From positions 1-64,000 of the forward strand of contig CANQQZ010000003.1 of the NCBI GenBank assembly GCA_947626135.1: a stretch of DNA of 64,000 bases, read 5' to 3'. Below, in pieces: positions 1 to 8,009 of this stretch. The notes under the pieces were generated by a model. It saw only the letters and a list, made by a program, of their open reading frames with translations, ran no database searches and was not told where the DNA came from. The position numbers and the translations under genes are program-made. The stretch's first letter is position 1; every line of letters starts with the position of its first letter. The DNA is from an uncultured Clostridia bacterium. GTDB lineage: Bacteria > Bacillota > Clostridia > UBA1381.

Positions 1-14
1 AGTTTTATTTCCAA

Positions 15-72
15 GACTTATAGCTTGAAGCTTTACCGAACCCCCGGACTATCCGGGGGTTTTCGTTAGACA
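15..72. repeat. Dispersed intergenic repeat, copy 1
   Basis: A 58-bp stretch beginning GACTTATAGCTTGAAGC recurs at 51874-51932 in the same orientation. The first 27 bases are identical and the rest differs at a few positions. It contains a hairpin (positions 40-60). Both copies lie about 90 bp past the stop of a minus-strand gene (metG here, ilvC there). Nothing in it codes for protein. Confidence 0.85.
40..63 (+). terminator. Rho-independent terminator within the repeat
   Basis: CCCCCGG and CCGGGGG form a 7-bp GC stem around ACTAT, closed by A-T and followed by TTTT on the plus strand. It would end a plus-strand transcript entering from the left of the window. In the second copy the stem is degenerate (one mismatch, one wobble). 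Confidence 0.6.
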
Positions 73-78
73 ATAAAT

Positions 79-112
79 AACGCGAAACCGTATAATTGCA
101 CGATTTCGCGTT
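79..112 (-). terminator. Hairpin downstream of metG
   Basis: AACGCGAAA (79-87) pairs with TTTCGCGTT (104-112), and on the minus strand an ATTTATT run follows. It sits about 45 bp past the metG stop codon and is the likely 3' end of the metG transcript. Confidence 0.55.
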
Positions 113-157
113 AATATATCCTGTATTTTCGGTATGCAGCCGCTTTCGGGCGCCGTC

Positions 158-2077
158 TCACACGACCTGCGCGCCTCCGGCAATATCCTCCGGAACGGTC
201 AGAACCGTCAGCTTATCTTCAAACTCCGCGGATAAAATCATTCCGCACGATTCTAATCCCATCATCCTTCTCGGCTTTAAATTCGCGATAAACAGCACGT
301 TTTTGCCTATCAGCTCCTCCGGCTCGTGATATTTCGCGATACCCGATAAAATCTGACGTGTCTGATGTCCGACCTCCAGCGTGAACCGCAGCAGCTTATC
401 CGATTTCTTCACCCTTTCGCACTCAATAACCCTGCCGACGCGTATATCGAGCTTCTCCCACTCGTCAAACTCGATATTATCCTTAAACGGCGCGATATCC
501 GTATCATCCTCCGCCGCCATTTCCGCCTCGAGCTCAGCAAGCTTTTTCTCCGTATCGATTCGCGCGAACAGCGGCGCAGGAGTCCCGGTCTTAGAGCCGG
601 CTTCTGTCGCCCCGAATGTCTTTACGCTTTCATACGACAGCTCGCTCTGCCCTATCTGTTCCGCTATTTTTCCCGCCGTGTCCGGCATATACGACGACAG
701 CAGCGACGCTATGATACGTATCGTTTCAATAAGGTTGTACATAACCGTGCCCAAACGCGGCTTATCGTCCTCCGATTTTGCCAGCACCCACGGCATCGTT
801 TCGTCTATATACTTATTCGCGCGGTTTATCACGGTCTTAATCTCGTCTATGCTGTCCGCCACGCGGAGCTCCCTCATCTTCTTTTCGATACGCGCGATCG
901 CGCCGGTCGCGGTTGCCTTTAAATCATCGTCGTAATCGCCCGCAAATTCGCCCGACGGGATAACGCCGTCAAAATATTTGTTCACCATAGAAACGGTTCT
1001 GTTGACAAGATTTCCCAGCGCGTTTGCAAGGTCGGAATTATACCGGGCGATAAACGTTTCATAGGTAATCGTTCCGTCCTGCGCGAACGGCATTTCGTGG
1101 AGCGAATAATATCTCACCGCGTCCACCCCGAAATGGCGTATCAAATCCTCGGCGTAAATAACGTTGCCGCGCGACTTTGACATCTTTTCCTCGCCCACGA
1201 GCATCCACGGGTGCCCGAACACCTGCTTCGGCAACGGCTCTCCCAGCGCCATAAGCATAATGGGCCAATATATTGTATGGAAGCGCAGAATGTCCTTGCC
1301 TATTATATGCACGTCAGCGGGCCAGTATTTCTTATATAGATCCCCGCTTTTGCCATCCGGATGGAAATCGAGCGCCGTGATATAATTCGAGAGCGCGTCG
1401 ATCCATACATAAATAACATGCCCCGGGTCAAATTCCACGGGTATTCCCCACGAAAAGCTTGTGCGCGACACACACAGATCCTGCAAGCCCGGCTTTAAGA
1501 AATTGTTCACCATTTCTCTTTTTCTCGATTCCGGCTGAATAAATTCCGGATGCGTCTCTATATATTCCATAAGCTTATCCTGATATTTGCTCATACGGAA
1601 GAAATACGCTTCCTCCTTTGTCCGCTTTACCTCACGTCCGCAGTCGGGGCATTTCCCGTCAACGAGCTGCGTCTCGGTCCAGAACGACTCGCATGGCGTA
1701 CAGTACCAGCCCTCATATTCGGATTTATAGATATCGCCCTTATCGTAAAGCTTCTGGAATATCTCCTGTACCGCCTTTTCGTGATAATCGTCCGTCGTGC
1801 GGATAAACTTATCGTAGCTGATGTTAAGCATATCGGCGATATCGCGTATCTCGCCCGCTATTTTGTCAACATGCTGCTGCGGCGTTATGCCCTCCTCCTC
1901 AGCGATCTCCTGTATTTTCTGACCGTGCTCGTCCGTTCCGGTAAGGAAAAACACGTCCTTGCCGATATAGCGGTTAAACCTCGCGATAGCGTCGGTTAAA
2001 ATTATTTCATAAGTATTGCCGATATGCGGCGTTTTCGATGTATACGCTATCGCGGTGGTGATATAAAATTTTTCCAT
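158..2077 (-). CDS. metG: Methionyl-tRNA synthetase
   Basis: Charges tRNA-Met with methionine in the cytoplasm (class Ia synthetase). The 639-residue product has the HIGH-type signature as HIGN at residues 18-21, the KMSKS loop at 298-302 and a knuckle with cysteines 126, 129, 143 and 146, the zinc-binding arrangement of this family. The last 100 residues or so are a Trbp111-like tRNA-binding domain with the ILSGIAKYH and MGLESCGM motifs, as in homodimeric bacterial MetRS. Length is normal. An AAAGGAG ribosome site lies about 9 bp before the ATG. It is the last gene of the minus-strand run that starts near 6.1 kb, but a 259-bp repeat island separates it from the gene upstream, so it may be transcribed on its own. 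Confidence 0.97.
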   Translation of the reverse strand: MEKFYITTAIAYTSKTPHIGNTYEIILTDAIARFNRYIGKDVFFLTGTDEHGQKIQEIAEEEGITPQQHVDKIAGEIRDIADMLNISYDKFIRTTDDYHEKAVQEIFQKLYDKGDIYKSEYEGWYCTPCESFWTETQLVDGKCPDCGREVKRTKEEAYFFRMSKYQDKLMEYIETHPEFIQPESRKREMVNNFLKPGLQDLCVSRTSFSWGIPVEFDPGHVIYVWIDALSNYITALDFHPDGKSGDLYKKYWPADVHIIGKDILRFHTIYWPIMLMALGEPLPKQVFGHPWMLVGEEKMSKSRGNVIYAEDLIRHFGVDAVRYYSLHEMPFAQDGTITYETFIARYNSDLANALGNLVNRTVSMVNKYFDGVIPSGEFAGDYDDDLKATATGAIARIEKKMRELRVADSIDEIKTVINRANKYIDETMPWVLAKSEDDKPRLGTVMYNLIETIRIIASLLSSYMPDTAGKIAEQIGQSELSYESVKTFGATEAGSKTGTPAPLFARIDTEKKLAELEAEMAAEDDTDIAPFKDNIEFDEWEKLDIRVGRVIECERVKKSDKLLRFTLEVGHQTRQILSGIAKYHEPEELIGKNVLFIANLKPRRMMGLESCGMILSAEFEDKLTVLTVPEDIAGGAQVV

Positions 2078-2102
2078 GTATATTGGCTCCTTTCAATAGT
2101 GT

Positions 2103-2325
2103 TGTGTGGCGGGCGAACACGGTTCGACCCTACGGAAGGCCCCCTTGCTTCCCACTTTTGCCTATGGCAAAAGCCGCTTAGCGGGTCGCGCTCCTGCGCG
2201 ACTGGGGCGGGGGGCTGTCACGCGTAGCGTGACTGGGGGATTCCTTTTCGAGTTTTACAATGAATCCCTCCACCATGCTGCGCATGGTCCACCTCCCTTT
2301 GACAAGGGAGGCTTACTTAACCCGT
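2103..2325. repeat. Hairpin-rich repeat island between metG and apgM
   Basis: This intergenic stretch holds five perfect short hairpins in a row: TTTTGCC/GGCAAAA, GTCGCGC/GCGCGAC, GTCACGC/GCGTGAC, CCATGC/GCATGG and CCTCCCTT/AAGGGAGG. The text around the last two (ccctccaccatgctgcgcat and caagggaggct) is of a kind I recognise from intergenic repeats scattered through Clostridia genomes. The short open frames across it have no coding features. Confidence 0.6.
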
Positions 2326-2336
2326 CAAATCATAAT

Positions 2337-3548
2337 TTACCTTTCTAAAAATCTGTCCATCAGCGTGTATCCCTTTTCTATAAATATACCCGTCTTTTTA
2401 CCGTTTTCCTCGGTGTAGTCCAAATCGCCCTTTACGCTGTCGTCACGGCTGTCGTATATGATGTACGGAACGGGGTCGGAAACATGCGTTTTGAGTTTTA
2501 TCGGCGTCGGGTGGTCGGGCAGTATCATCATGCGGAAGTCTATTCCGCGCTTATCGAGCTCGTTTTTCAGAAACGCTACAACGCGCTTGTCGATCGTCTC
2601 GACCGCCCATTTTTTCTTGTCCGGCAATCCCTGGTGCCCCATTTCATCGGGCGCCTCCATGTGTATATACACAAAATCGCTGCCGCCGAGTATCGCGTCA
2701 AGCGCGGCTTGAGCTTTGCCGTCCCAGTTGGTTTCGCAGTTACCGGTCGCGCCCTCTACGTCAATTGAGTTCATGCCCGCACACTTCGCGATACCCTTTA
2801 TCAAGTCCACCGCCGAAATAACGCTGCCGTCCAGTCCGTATTTCTCCTTGAAATTGCCGATTGACGGCTTCGTGCCCTCGCCCCAGGGCCATATCGACGT
2901 CGCGGGATTTTTCCCCGCCGCGATCCGAGCCTTATTTACGGGGTGCTCCCTGAGAATGTCCACGCTGCGCTTCATCATATCCAGAAGCATGTCCGCGCCG
3001 TCGCCCTTCGGGAGATAATCCCTGATTTTCCTGTCGGAAATATCGTGCGGCGGCGTTAAGTCAACGTTTGTCGAACCGTGATCCCACACGGTCAGGTGCC
3101 TGTAGCTTATGCCCGGATAAAATTTCACCTCATCGGTATCGAGCTCCGCCGCTATCGCCTTCATTAATTCCGTTGATTCCGCCGTCGTTATCTCGCCCGA
3201 GGAATAGTCGAGCATCGTCTTATCCTCGTAAGCCTCCTCGTCCGACAGCGTGACAAGGTTGCACCTGAACGTCACGTCCGTATCCTTCAGCGGCACTCCG
3301 ATGGACGCCGCCTCGAGCGGCGAGCGTCCCGTGTAGCAGCTCGTCGTGTCGTAGCCCATAACCGACAGATTCGCCACATCGCTGCCCGGCTTCATGCCGT
3401 CCTGCACGGTTTTCACCATGCCAAGCTCGCCGCGGCGCGCCATATAATCCATCATCGGTTTGTCCGCAACCTCCAGGATTGTTTTCCCGCCGAACGCGTC
3501 GACCGGATAATCCGCCATGCCGTCTCCCAAAACTACAATGTACTTCAT
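2337..3548 (-). CDS. apgM: Cofactor-independent phosphoglycerate mutase (ApgM type)
   Basis: Interconverts 3- and 2-phosphoglycerate in glycolysis and gluconeogenesis without 2,3-bisphosphoglycerate. The 403-residue protein begins MKYIVVLGDGMADYP, the metal-binding first strand of the alkaline-phosphatase superfamily. The GSDVANLSVMGYD segment that follows carries the likely phosphoserine. Late metal-binding motifs appear as HMEAPDEMGHQG and ILPDHPTP. The open frame extends 55 codons further upstream, but the family start is this ATG, with a GGGGAA ribosome site just before it. Upstream on the same strand are degV, trmL and the DUF362 gene at 41, 19 and -1 bp spacing, so this is probably the distal end of that operon. 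It belongs to the archaeal-like clade, distinct from GpmI. Confidence 0.93.
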   Translation of the reverse strand: MKYIVVLGDGMADYPVDAFGGKTILEVADKPMMDYMARRGELGMVKTVQDGMKPGSDVANLSVMGYDTTSCYTGRSPLEAASIGVPLKDTDVTFRCNLVTLSDEEAYEDKTMLDYSSGEITTAESTELMKAIAAELDTDEVKFYPGISYRHLTVWDHGSTNVDLTPPHDISDRKIRDYLPKGDGADMLLDMMKRSVDILREHPVNKARIAAGKNPATSIWPWGEGTKPSIGNFKEKYGLDGSVISAVDLIKGIAKCAGMNSIDVEGATGNCETNWDGKAQAALDAILGGSDFVYIHMEAPDEMGHQGLPDKKKWAVETIDKRVVAFLKNELDKRGIDFRMMILPDHPTPIKLKTHVSDPVPYIIYDSRDDSVKGDLDYTEENGKKTGIFIEKGYTLMDRFLER

Positions 3549-3589
3549 ATCAAATTCCCCTTTATGCCAAATTATATTGTTATTTTTCG

Positions 3590-4453
3590 TCAATTTTTTA
3601 TTTTGCAGATTATCGCAAACGCGTTTCGTCCGACATGAGTGCCCACTATGGGACCGAACTCCGAATACATTCGTATGCAGCCCTCGCCGAACTCCTCCCG
3701 GAGCTTTTCGCAAACCTTCCGCCCCGTCTCATCATTTGACTGGACCACCAGAAATTCAGGGCTTTCGCTGTCAAAATCGGGATCGTCCTTGATTTTGTCT
3801 ATCACCTTCTCGATAAGCTTCTTTTTGCCCCTGAGCTTATCCATCGCCTCCACGAGCCCGTGCTCTATTGTCAGTATCGGCTTTATATCGAGAAGATTTC
3901 CGACAAACGCCGTAGTCTTTGAAACGCGTCCGCCCTTCTCAAGATATTTAAACGTATCGACAAGCAAATAACACCGAAACGCTTTTACATCGCGCTTAAA
4001 GCCCTCTATTATCTCGTCGGCGCTCTTGCCCGCCTTTGCCGCCTCGCACGCGTTTACGGCTCCGTTTGCGATATAGAGCGAGAACTTCTCGCTGTCCACT
4101 ATGCGAATATCCGCCTCGGGATATTCCTCCATGATTTCGCCGCGAACGAGATGCATGGTGTTGTACTGACCGCTCGCCTTCGAGGAAATCGTAAAATAAA
4201 TGACCGTTTTATGCGCGCGCGACTCTTTCAAAAAATAATCGTAAAGCTCGGCATACGGCGTCTGCGACGTCGTGGGAACGCCGTCGTACATTTCAAGCTT
4301 ATCGTAAAACTCCGCGTTCGTCATATTTACGCCCGACACAAACGTTTGCCCGTCAAATATACTTAAAAAATTTACTATGCCTATATTATACCTTTCCGCC
4401 AGTTCAGGCGGCATATCCGCGGAATTATCCACCACAATTTTTACGTCCGTCAT
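3590..4453 (-). CDS. DegV family fatty-acid-binding protein
   Basis: A 287-residue two-domain DegV protein. Family members bind fatty acids and in Firmicutes can act as FakB partners of the fatty-acid kinase FakA; no fakA is in the window. Visible family features are the N-terminal VDNSADMP (Ser and Asp near the ligand), the TTSQTPYAELYDYF loop and the DTFKYLEKGGRVSK segment, followed by a C-terminal domain ending in GPIVGTHVGRNAF, where the THVG pattern is typical. It lies between trmL and apgM on the same strand with short spacers, so cotranscription is likely. The lipid-binding role is inferred from the family. Confidence 0.9.
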   Translation of the reverse strand: MTDVKIVVDNSADMPPELAERYNIGIVNFLSIFDGQTFVSGVNMTNAEFYDKLEMYDGVPTTSQTPYAELYDYFLKESRAHKTVIYFTISSKASGQYNTMHLVRGEIMEEYPEADIRIVDSEKFSLYIANGAVNACEAAKAGKSADEIIEGFKRDVKAFRCYLLVDTFKYLEKGGRVSKTTAFVGNLLDIKPILTIEHGLVEAMDKLRGKKKLIEKVIDKIKDDPDFDSESPEFLVVQSNDETGRKVCEKLREEFGEGCIRMYSEFGPIVGTHVGRNAFAIICKIKN

Positions 4454-4472
4454 AATTTACCATATCCTTTCC

Positions 4473-4964
4473 TCACCATGTAAATTTCGTAAGCTGACCC
4501 AGCTCCTTTAAATTATCAAAGCCCTGCTGCCGCAGCGCCTCGTATACCAATACCGCCACGGAATTTGATAAATTCAGGCTCCGCGCCTCCTCTATCATCG
4601 GTATTCTTATGCAGCTGTCCGGATTTTCATACAGCAATTCCTCCGGCAGTCCCTTATCCTCGCGTCCGAATACTATAAAATCATTGTCAAGGAACTTCGC
4701 GTCCGCGTATATGTGATTCGCCTTCGTTGTCGCGAAATGATACCGTGCGCCCGCCGTTCTTTTCAAAAAATCCTCTAAATTGTCATAATACTCGACATTC
4801 AGCAAATGCCAGTAATCCAGTCCCGCGCGCTTTAAATTCTTATCCGTGATTTGAAACGCCGTCGGACGGACTATATGAAGCCGCGACCCCGTCGCCGCGC
4901 AGGTTCGTGCGATATTCCCGGTATTCTGCGGGATCCGCGGTTCGACAAGCACAATATTAAACAT
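4473..4964 (-). CDS. trmL: tRNA (cytidine(34)-2'-O)-methyltransferase
   Basis: A SPOUT-class methyltransferase that puts a 2'-O-methyl group on the wobble base of certain leucine tRNAs. The 163-residue product starts MFNIVLVEPRIPQNTGNIAR, the usual TrmL/CspR opening. It has the trefoil-knot S-adenosylmethionine loop as VFGREDKGLPEELL and RIPMIEEARSLNLSNSVAV. Length is that of a stand-alone TrmL, without the extra N-terminal domain of TrmH proteins. Its ATG overlaps the stop codon of the DUF362 gene by one base (TAATG), so the two are translationally coupled. Confidence 0.94.
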   Translation of the reverse strand: MFNIVLVEPRIPQNTGNIARTCAATGSRLHIVRPTAFQITDKNLKRAGLDYWHLLNVEYYDNLEDFLKRTAGARYHFATTKANHIYADAKFLDNDFIVFGREDKGLPEELLYENPDSCIRIPMIEEARSLNLSNSVAVLVYEALRQQGFDNLKELGQLTKFTW

Positions 4965-6121
4965 TATTTAAGCACCCTTATCATAAATTTATTCAGCGGC
5001 GAGCGGTGGATCTTAACAGCCTTTTTTGGGCAAAGCTCCTGACAGCAGAAGCACTTTATGCATTTTCCGCGGTCAATCACTGGTCTGCCGTTCTTCATTT
5101 CGATAGCATGCGGCGGACAGCAGCGCATACATTCGCCGCAGCCCACGCACTCCCTGTAACTGATCTTCGGTCTTGATGATAATATTCCCGTCACAAGCTT
5201 ATTAAGCGTTTCCGGCAGCGAGAGTAATTTCAGCAGATTAAAATGACTCTGCGGCTTTTTAAATCCGCTTATCACAAGCGAATTTATATCATCTCCGATA
5301 ATCTCCAGCTCCTCCGGCGAAGCGCATACCAGACCGCGCGCGGCGGCTTCCTTAAGAGTGTCAACCTCGTCGGGGGAATAACCGATTATTTTACACGCCG
5401 CCATATCGAGAGCATGAGCGTTCATGCTCGCCATTATAACGCCGATATGCCTTTTTTGTCCCGCGGTCGGTCCGTCGCCCTCCATTCCCCATACGCCGTC
5501 CATGATTGACAGAACCGGCTTTTTATTTATGCATTGGAATAAATCCACAAGCATCGAGCAGAACGCCGCCCTGTCGTTCAGCCTGAAATGGAGCTCCGCC
5601 TTATGCGTACCGGGGACCGCGCCGAACATATTCTTCACGGCGCCGGTATAGCTGGTCATCGCATGCGTTTTAAGCTTCGGAAGCGAAATGATTAAATCCG
5701 CGTTTAATATCGGCCCGATCACCGGCATACTCTTGATTGTCCTGCCCTCCGGAAACGACACATCCTCAAAATCCGTTCCAAAATTAAGCTTTGCCTTCGT
5801 ACCCTTTACAGCTTCGGTTATGCCGCACTCGGCATACACGCTTTTAAGATATGCCGCGCTGTACGGTCCGCCCGGACTTTCCGCAACAGTTATGTCGGCG
5901 CCCCGGCTTTGCACGGCGTCTATCACCGCGCGCACCACCGCGGGATTCGTCGTCGCGGCTTCGGAGGGCTTCTTCCTTGATACCAGATTCGGTTTTATTA
6001 CAACCTTGTCGCCCTTTTTTACAAGCGAGTCTATTCCCCCAAGAAGCTCCAGCGCAGCGTAAACCGCCTTTTTTGCATCCTCGTATTCTTCACACCGCAC
6101 AACAGAAACGATATTTTCCAT
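4964..6121 (-). CDS. DUF362 domain protein with C-terminal 2x[4Fe-4S] ferredoxin
   Basis: 385 residues from the chosen start. The first 300 or so form a DUF362 domain (KPNLV, VAESPGGPYS, SLPKLKTHAMTSYTGAVKNMFG). The C-terminus is a bacterial ferredoxin with two cluster motifs: CVGCGECMRCCP and CIKCFCCQELCP. No signal peptide or membrane helix is seen, so a cytoplasmic iron-sulfur redox protein is likely, but the substrate is unknown for the family. The frame is open 14 codons further up; I chose the ATG at 6121 because GAGAGG precedes it at good distance and MENIV leads straight into the domain. A TTGAAA-17-TATAAT promoter lies upstream (6191-6219), so this is the first gene of the minus-strand operon through trmL and degV. 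Confidence 0.85.
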   Translation of the reverse strand: MENIVSVVRCEEYEDAKKAVYAALELLGGIDSLVKKGDKVVIKPNLVSRKKPSEAATTNPAVVRAVIDAVQSRGADITVAESPGGPYSAAYLKSVYAECGITEAVKGTKAKLNFGTDFEDVSFPEGRTIKSMPVIGPILNADLIISLPKLKTHAMTSYTGAVKNMFGAVPGTHKAELHFRLNDRAAFCSMLVDLFQCINKKPVLSIMDGVWGMEGDGPTAGQKRHIGVIMASMNAHALDMAACKIIGYSPDEVDTLKEAAARGLVCASPEELEIIGDDINSLVISGFKKPQSHFNLLKLLSLPETLNKLVTGILSSRPKISYRECVGCGECMRCCPPHAIEMKNGRPVIDRGKCIKCFCCQELCPKKAVKIHRSPLNKFMIRVLK

Positions 6122-6190
6122 ATCTGACCTCTCAACAGCAAATTCCGGCATACCGACGCTCAAAAAACGCGCCTGTGCCCCTGATTATTT

Positions 6191-6219
6191 ATTATACAGC
6201 ATTCTGAAGCGTTTTTCAA
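6191..6219 (-). promoter_or_regulatory. SigA-type promoter for the DUF362-trmL-degV-apgM operon
   Basis: Read on the minus strand, TTGAAA (6219-6214) and TATAAT (6196-6191) are separated by exactly 17 bp. Transcription would start near 6184, about 60 bp before the chosen DUF362 start. Confidence 0.7.
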
Positions 6220-6291
6220 GAGAAATACAACAATTTGCGCAACAACAATTTTATATCCGCTCCGGCGCAAAGATAAACGGAAATTTTTGGG

Positions 6292-6320
6292 TTGAATTAT
6301 TGAGCCGCATATGTTATACT
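6292..6320 (+). promoter_or_regulatory. SigA-type promoter for the PurF-like gene
   Basis: TTGAAT (6292-6297) and TATACT (6315-6320), 17 bp apart, sit about 44 bp upstream of the ATG at 6364. It is divergent from the promoter at 6191-6219. No PurR-type palindrome was recognised nearby. Confidence 0.65.
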
Positions 6321-6363
6321 TTACCTGTAAGATAACAACCATCGGAAAAGAAAGAGGTGTAAC

Positions 6364-7776
6364 ATGGGCGGATTTTTTGCTGCCGCATCTAAGGACGACT
6401 GCGTTTTCGACTTATTTTACGGCATAGACTACCACTCTCATTTGGGTACCCGCCGCGCGGGCATGGCGGTGTACGGAACTGACACGGGCTTCGACAGAGC
6501 CATTCACAACATTGAAAATGCGCCGTTCAGGACGAAATTCTCCAAGGAATCGCGCTCGATGCGCGGGCAGCTCGGCATAGGATGTATCTCCGACTTCGAG
6601 CCGCAGCCCGTACTGGTGCGCTCTCAGCACGGCACATTCGCGATCACTACCGTAGGAAAAATAAACAACGCCGAGGATATTGCCGAGGATATAATCAAGC
6701 AAAAGGTTCACTTTTTTGAGCTCGGCTCCGGAGAGATAAACCAAACGGAGCTTGTGGCTGCGATAATCAATCAGAAGGATAATTTTATCGAGGGCATAAA
6801 ATACGCTCAGGAGATAATAGACGGCTCTATGAGTATGCTCATTCTCACGCCGAAGGGTATATATGCCGCGCGCGATAAGCTCGGACGCACGCCTATTATT
6901 CTGGGCAAAAAGGACAGCGGATACTGCGCAAGCTTTGAGAGCTTTGCCTATCTGAATTTAGGCTATAAGGATTTCCGCGAGCTGGGACCGGGCGAGATAG
7001 CGGTTATCACCCCCGACGGCGTGAAAACGCTCGCCGCGCCCGGGGATAAGATGCGTATATGCACATTTTTATGGATTTACTACGGATATCCGTCCTCCGT
7101 TTACGAGGGAGCGGCTGTGGAATCCGTGAGATACAGCTGCGGCAAGCATCTTGCGCGCCGCGACAGCGGGAGCGTCAGTCCAGATCTTGTCGCCGGAATA
7201 CCCGATTCCGGCAACGCTCATGCCATAGGCTATTCAAACGAATCCGGAGTAAAATTTTCGCGTCCGTTCGTTAAATACACGCCGACATGGCCCCGTTCGT
7301 TTATGCCCACACATCAGGACAAACGCAACCTTATCGCCAAAATGAAGCTTATACCCATACATGATTTGATAGACGGCAAGAGCCTGCTGTTAATAGATGA
7401 TTCCATAGTCCGCGGCACACAGCTTAGAGAAACCACGGAATTTCTTTACGAAAGCGGCGCAAAGGAGGTACATATCCGAACCGGCTGTCCGCCGCTGCTT
7501 TACGGCTGCAAATACCTTAATTTCTCGCGCTCCACCTCCGAAATGGAGCTGATTACGCGCCGCGTGATCAAGGAGCTCGAGGGCTGCGACCCGGATGAGG
7601 AGGTTTTAAAGGAATACGCCGACCCGGACAGCGAAAAATATAAAATCATGGTCGAAAAAATCTGTGAGACGCTGCACTTCACTTCGCTGCGTTATCACCG
7701 TCTCGACGATATGATCGATTCCGTTGGAATCGACCCGTCAAAGCTTTGTACCTATTGCTGGAACGGCGAGGAATAA
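6364..7776 (+). CDS. PurF-like protein (amidophosphoribosyltransferase family) lacking the glutaminase catalytic residues
   Basis: 470 residues with the overall plan of glutamine PRPP amidotransferase, the first step of purine synthesis. The phosphoribosyltransferase half is intact: the PRPP loop LLLIDDSIVRGTQLR begins near residue 341. All four cysteines that ligate the structural Fe-S cluster in Bacillus PurF have counterparts (about residues 233, 382, 462 and 465). The Ntn-glutaminase half is not intact. The protein begins MGGFFAAASKDDC, with Gly where the nucleophilic Cys follows the start in PurF. The HRGQ loop has become GTRRAG, and the conserved HNG is TVGK. A ribosome site AGAGGTG precedes the ATG. 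By inference it cannot hydrolyse glutamine, so it may use free ammonia, depend on another subunit, or serve a different phosphoribosyl reaction. No other early pur genes are nearby. Confidence 0.85.
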   Translation: MGGFFAAASKDDCVFDLFYGIDYHSHLGTRRAGMAVYGTDTGFDRAIHNIENAPFRTKFSKESRSMRGQLGIGCISDFEPQPVLVRSQHGTFAITTVGKINNAEDIAEDIIKQKVHFFELGSGEINQTELVAAIINQKDNFIEGIKYAQEIIDGSMSMLILTPKGIYAARDKLGRTPIILGKKDSGYCASFESFAYLNLGYKDFRELGPGEIAVITPDGVKTLAAPGDKMRICTFLWIYYGYPSSVYEGAAVESVRYSCGKHLARRDSGSVSPDLVAGIPDSGNAHAIGYSNESGVKFSRPFVKYTPTWPRSFMPTHQDKRNLIAKMKLIPIHDLIDGKSLLLIDDSIVRGTQLRETTEFLYESGAKEVHIRTGCPPLLYGCKYLNFSRSTSEMELITRRVIKELEGCDPDEEVLKEYADPDSEKYKIMVEKICETLHFTSLRYHRLDDMIDSVGIDPSKLCTYCWNGEE

Positions 7777-7819
7777 AAACTCAGATATAACATTTCTAAC
7801 GTATGCGCTGTCTCTGAGC

Positions 7820-7945
7820 CTCGGCGCGTCCGTGCGCCGAGAAGGATAAAATGCGGACGGACGCGGCAAATCGGTATTTGCCGCGCTCTTACCAATGTTT
7901 CAGGCAGAAGCGGGGAATGACGCAGCCCAAGCTGCGCCATTCCCC
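7820..7945. repeat. Three consecutive intergenic hairpins
   Basis: Between two convergent genes lie three strong stems: CTCGGCGC/GCGCCGAG (7820-7841), GCGGCAAAT/ATTTGCCGC (7863-7884) and a 14-bp stem with one mismatch, GGGGAATGACGCAG/CTGCGCCATTCCCC (7912-7945). The second and third share sequence words with the stretch at 51935-52016 downstream of ilvC. They may act as terminators for the flanking genes, but they lack clean T-tracts and look like dispersed repeat modules. Confidence 0.6.
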
Positions 7946-8009
7946 CTGAAATCCAATTATAACGTTTATCTCACACCGCCCTCATAGGGCGGTTTTTACT
8001 GCTTTTCTC

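Noticed and set aside
2078-2336. SAM or T-box riboswitch before metG
   Set aside because: The stretch consists of short independent hairpins of dispersed-repeat type. No kink-turn or T-box motif was found.
2106-2348. Short plus-strand frames in the repeat island
   Set aside because: They run through five hairpins and lack ribosome sites.
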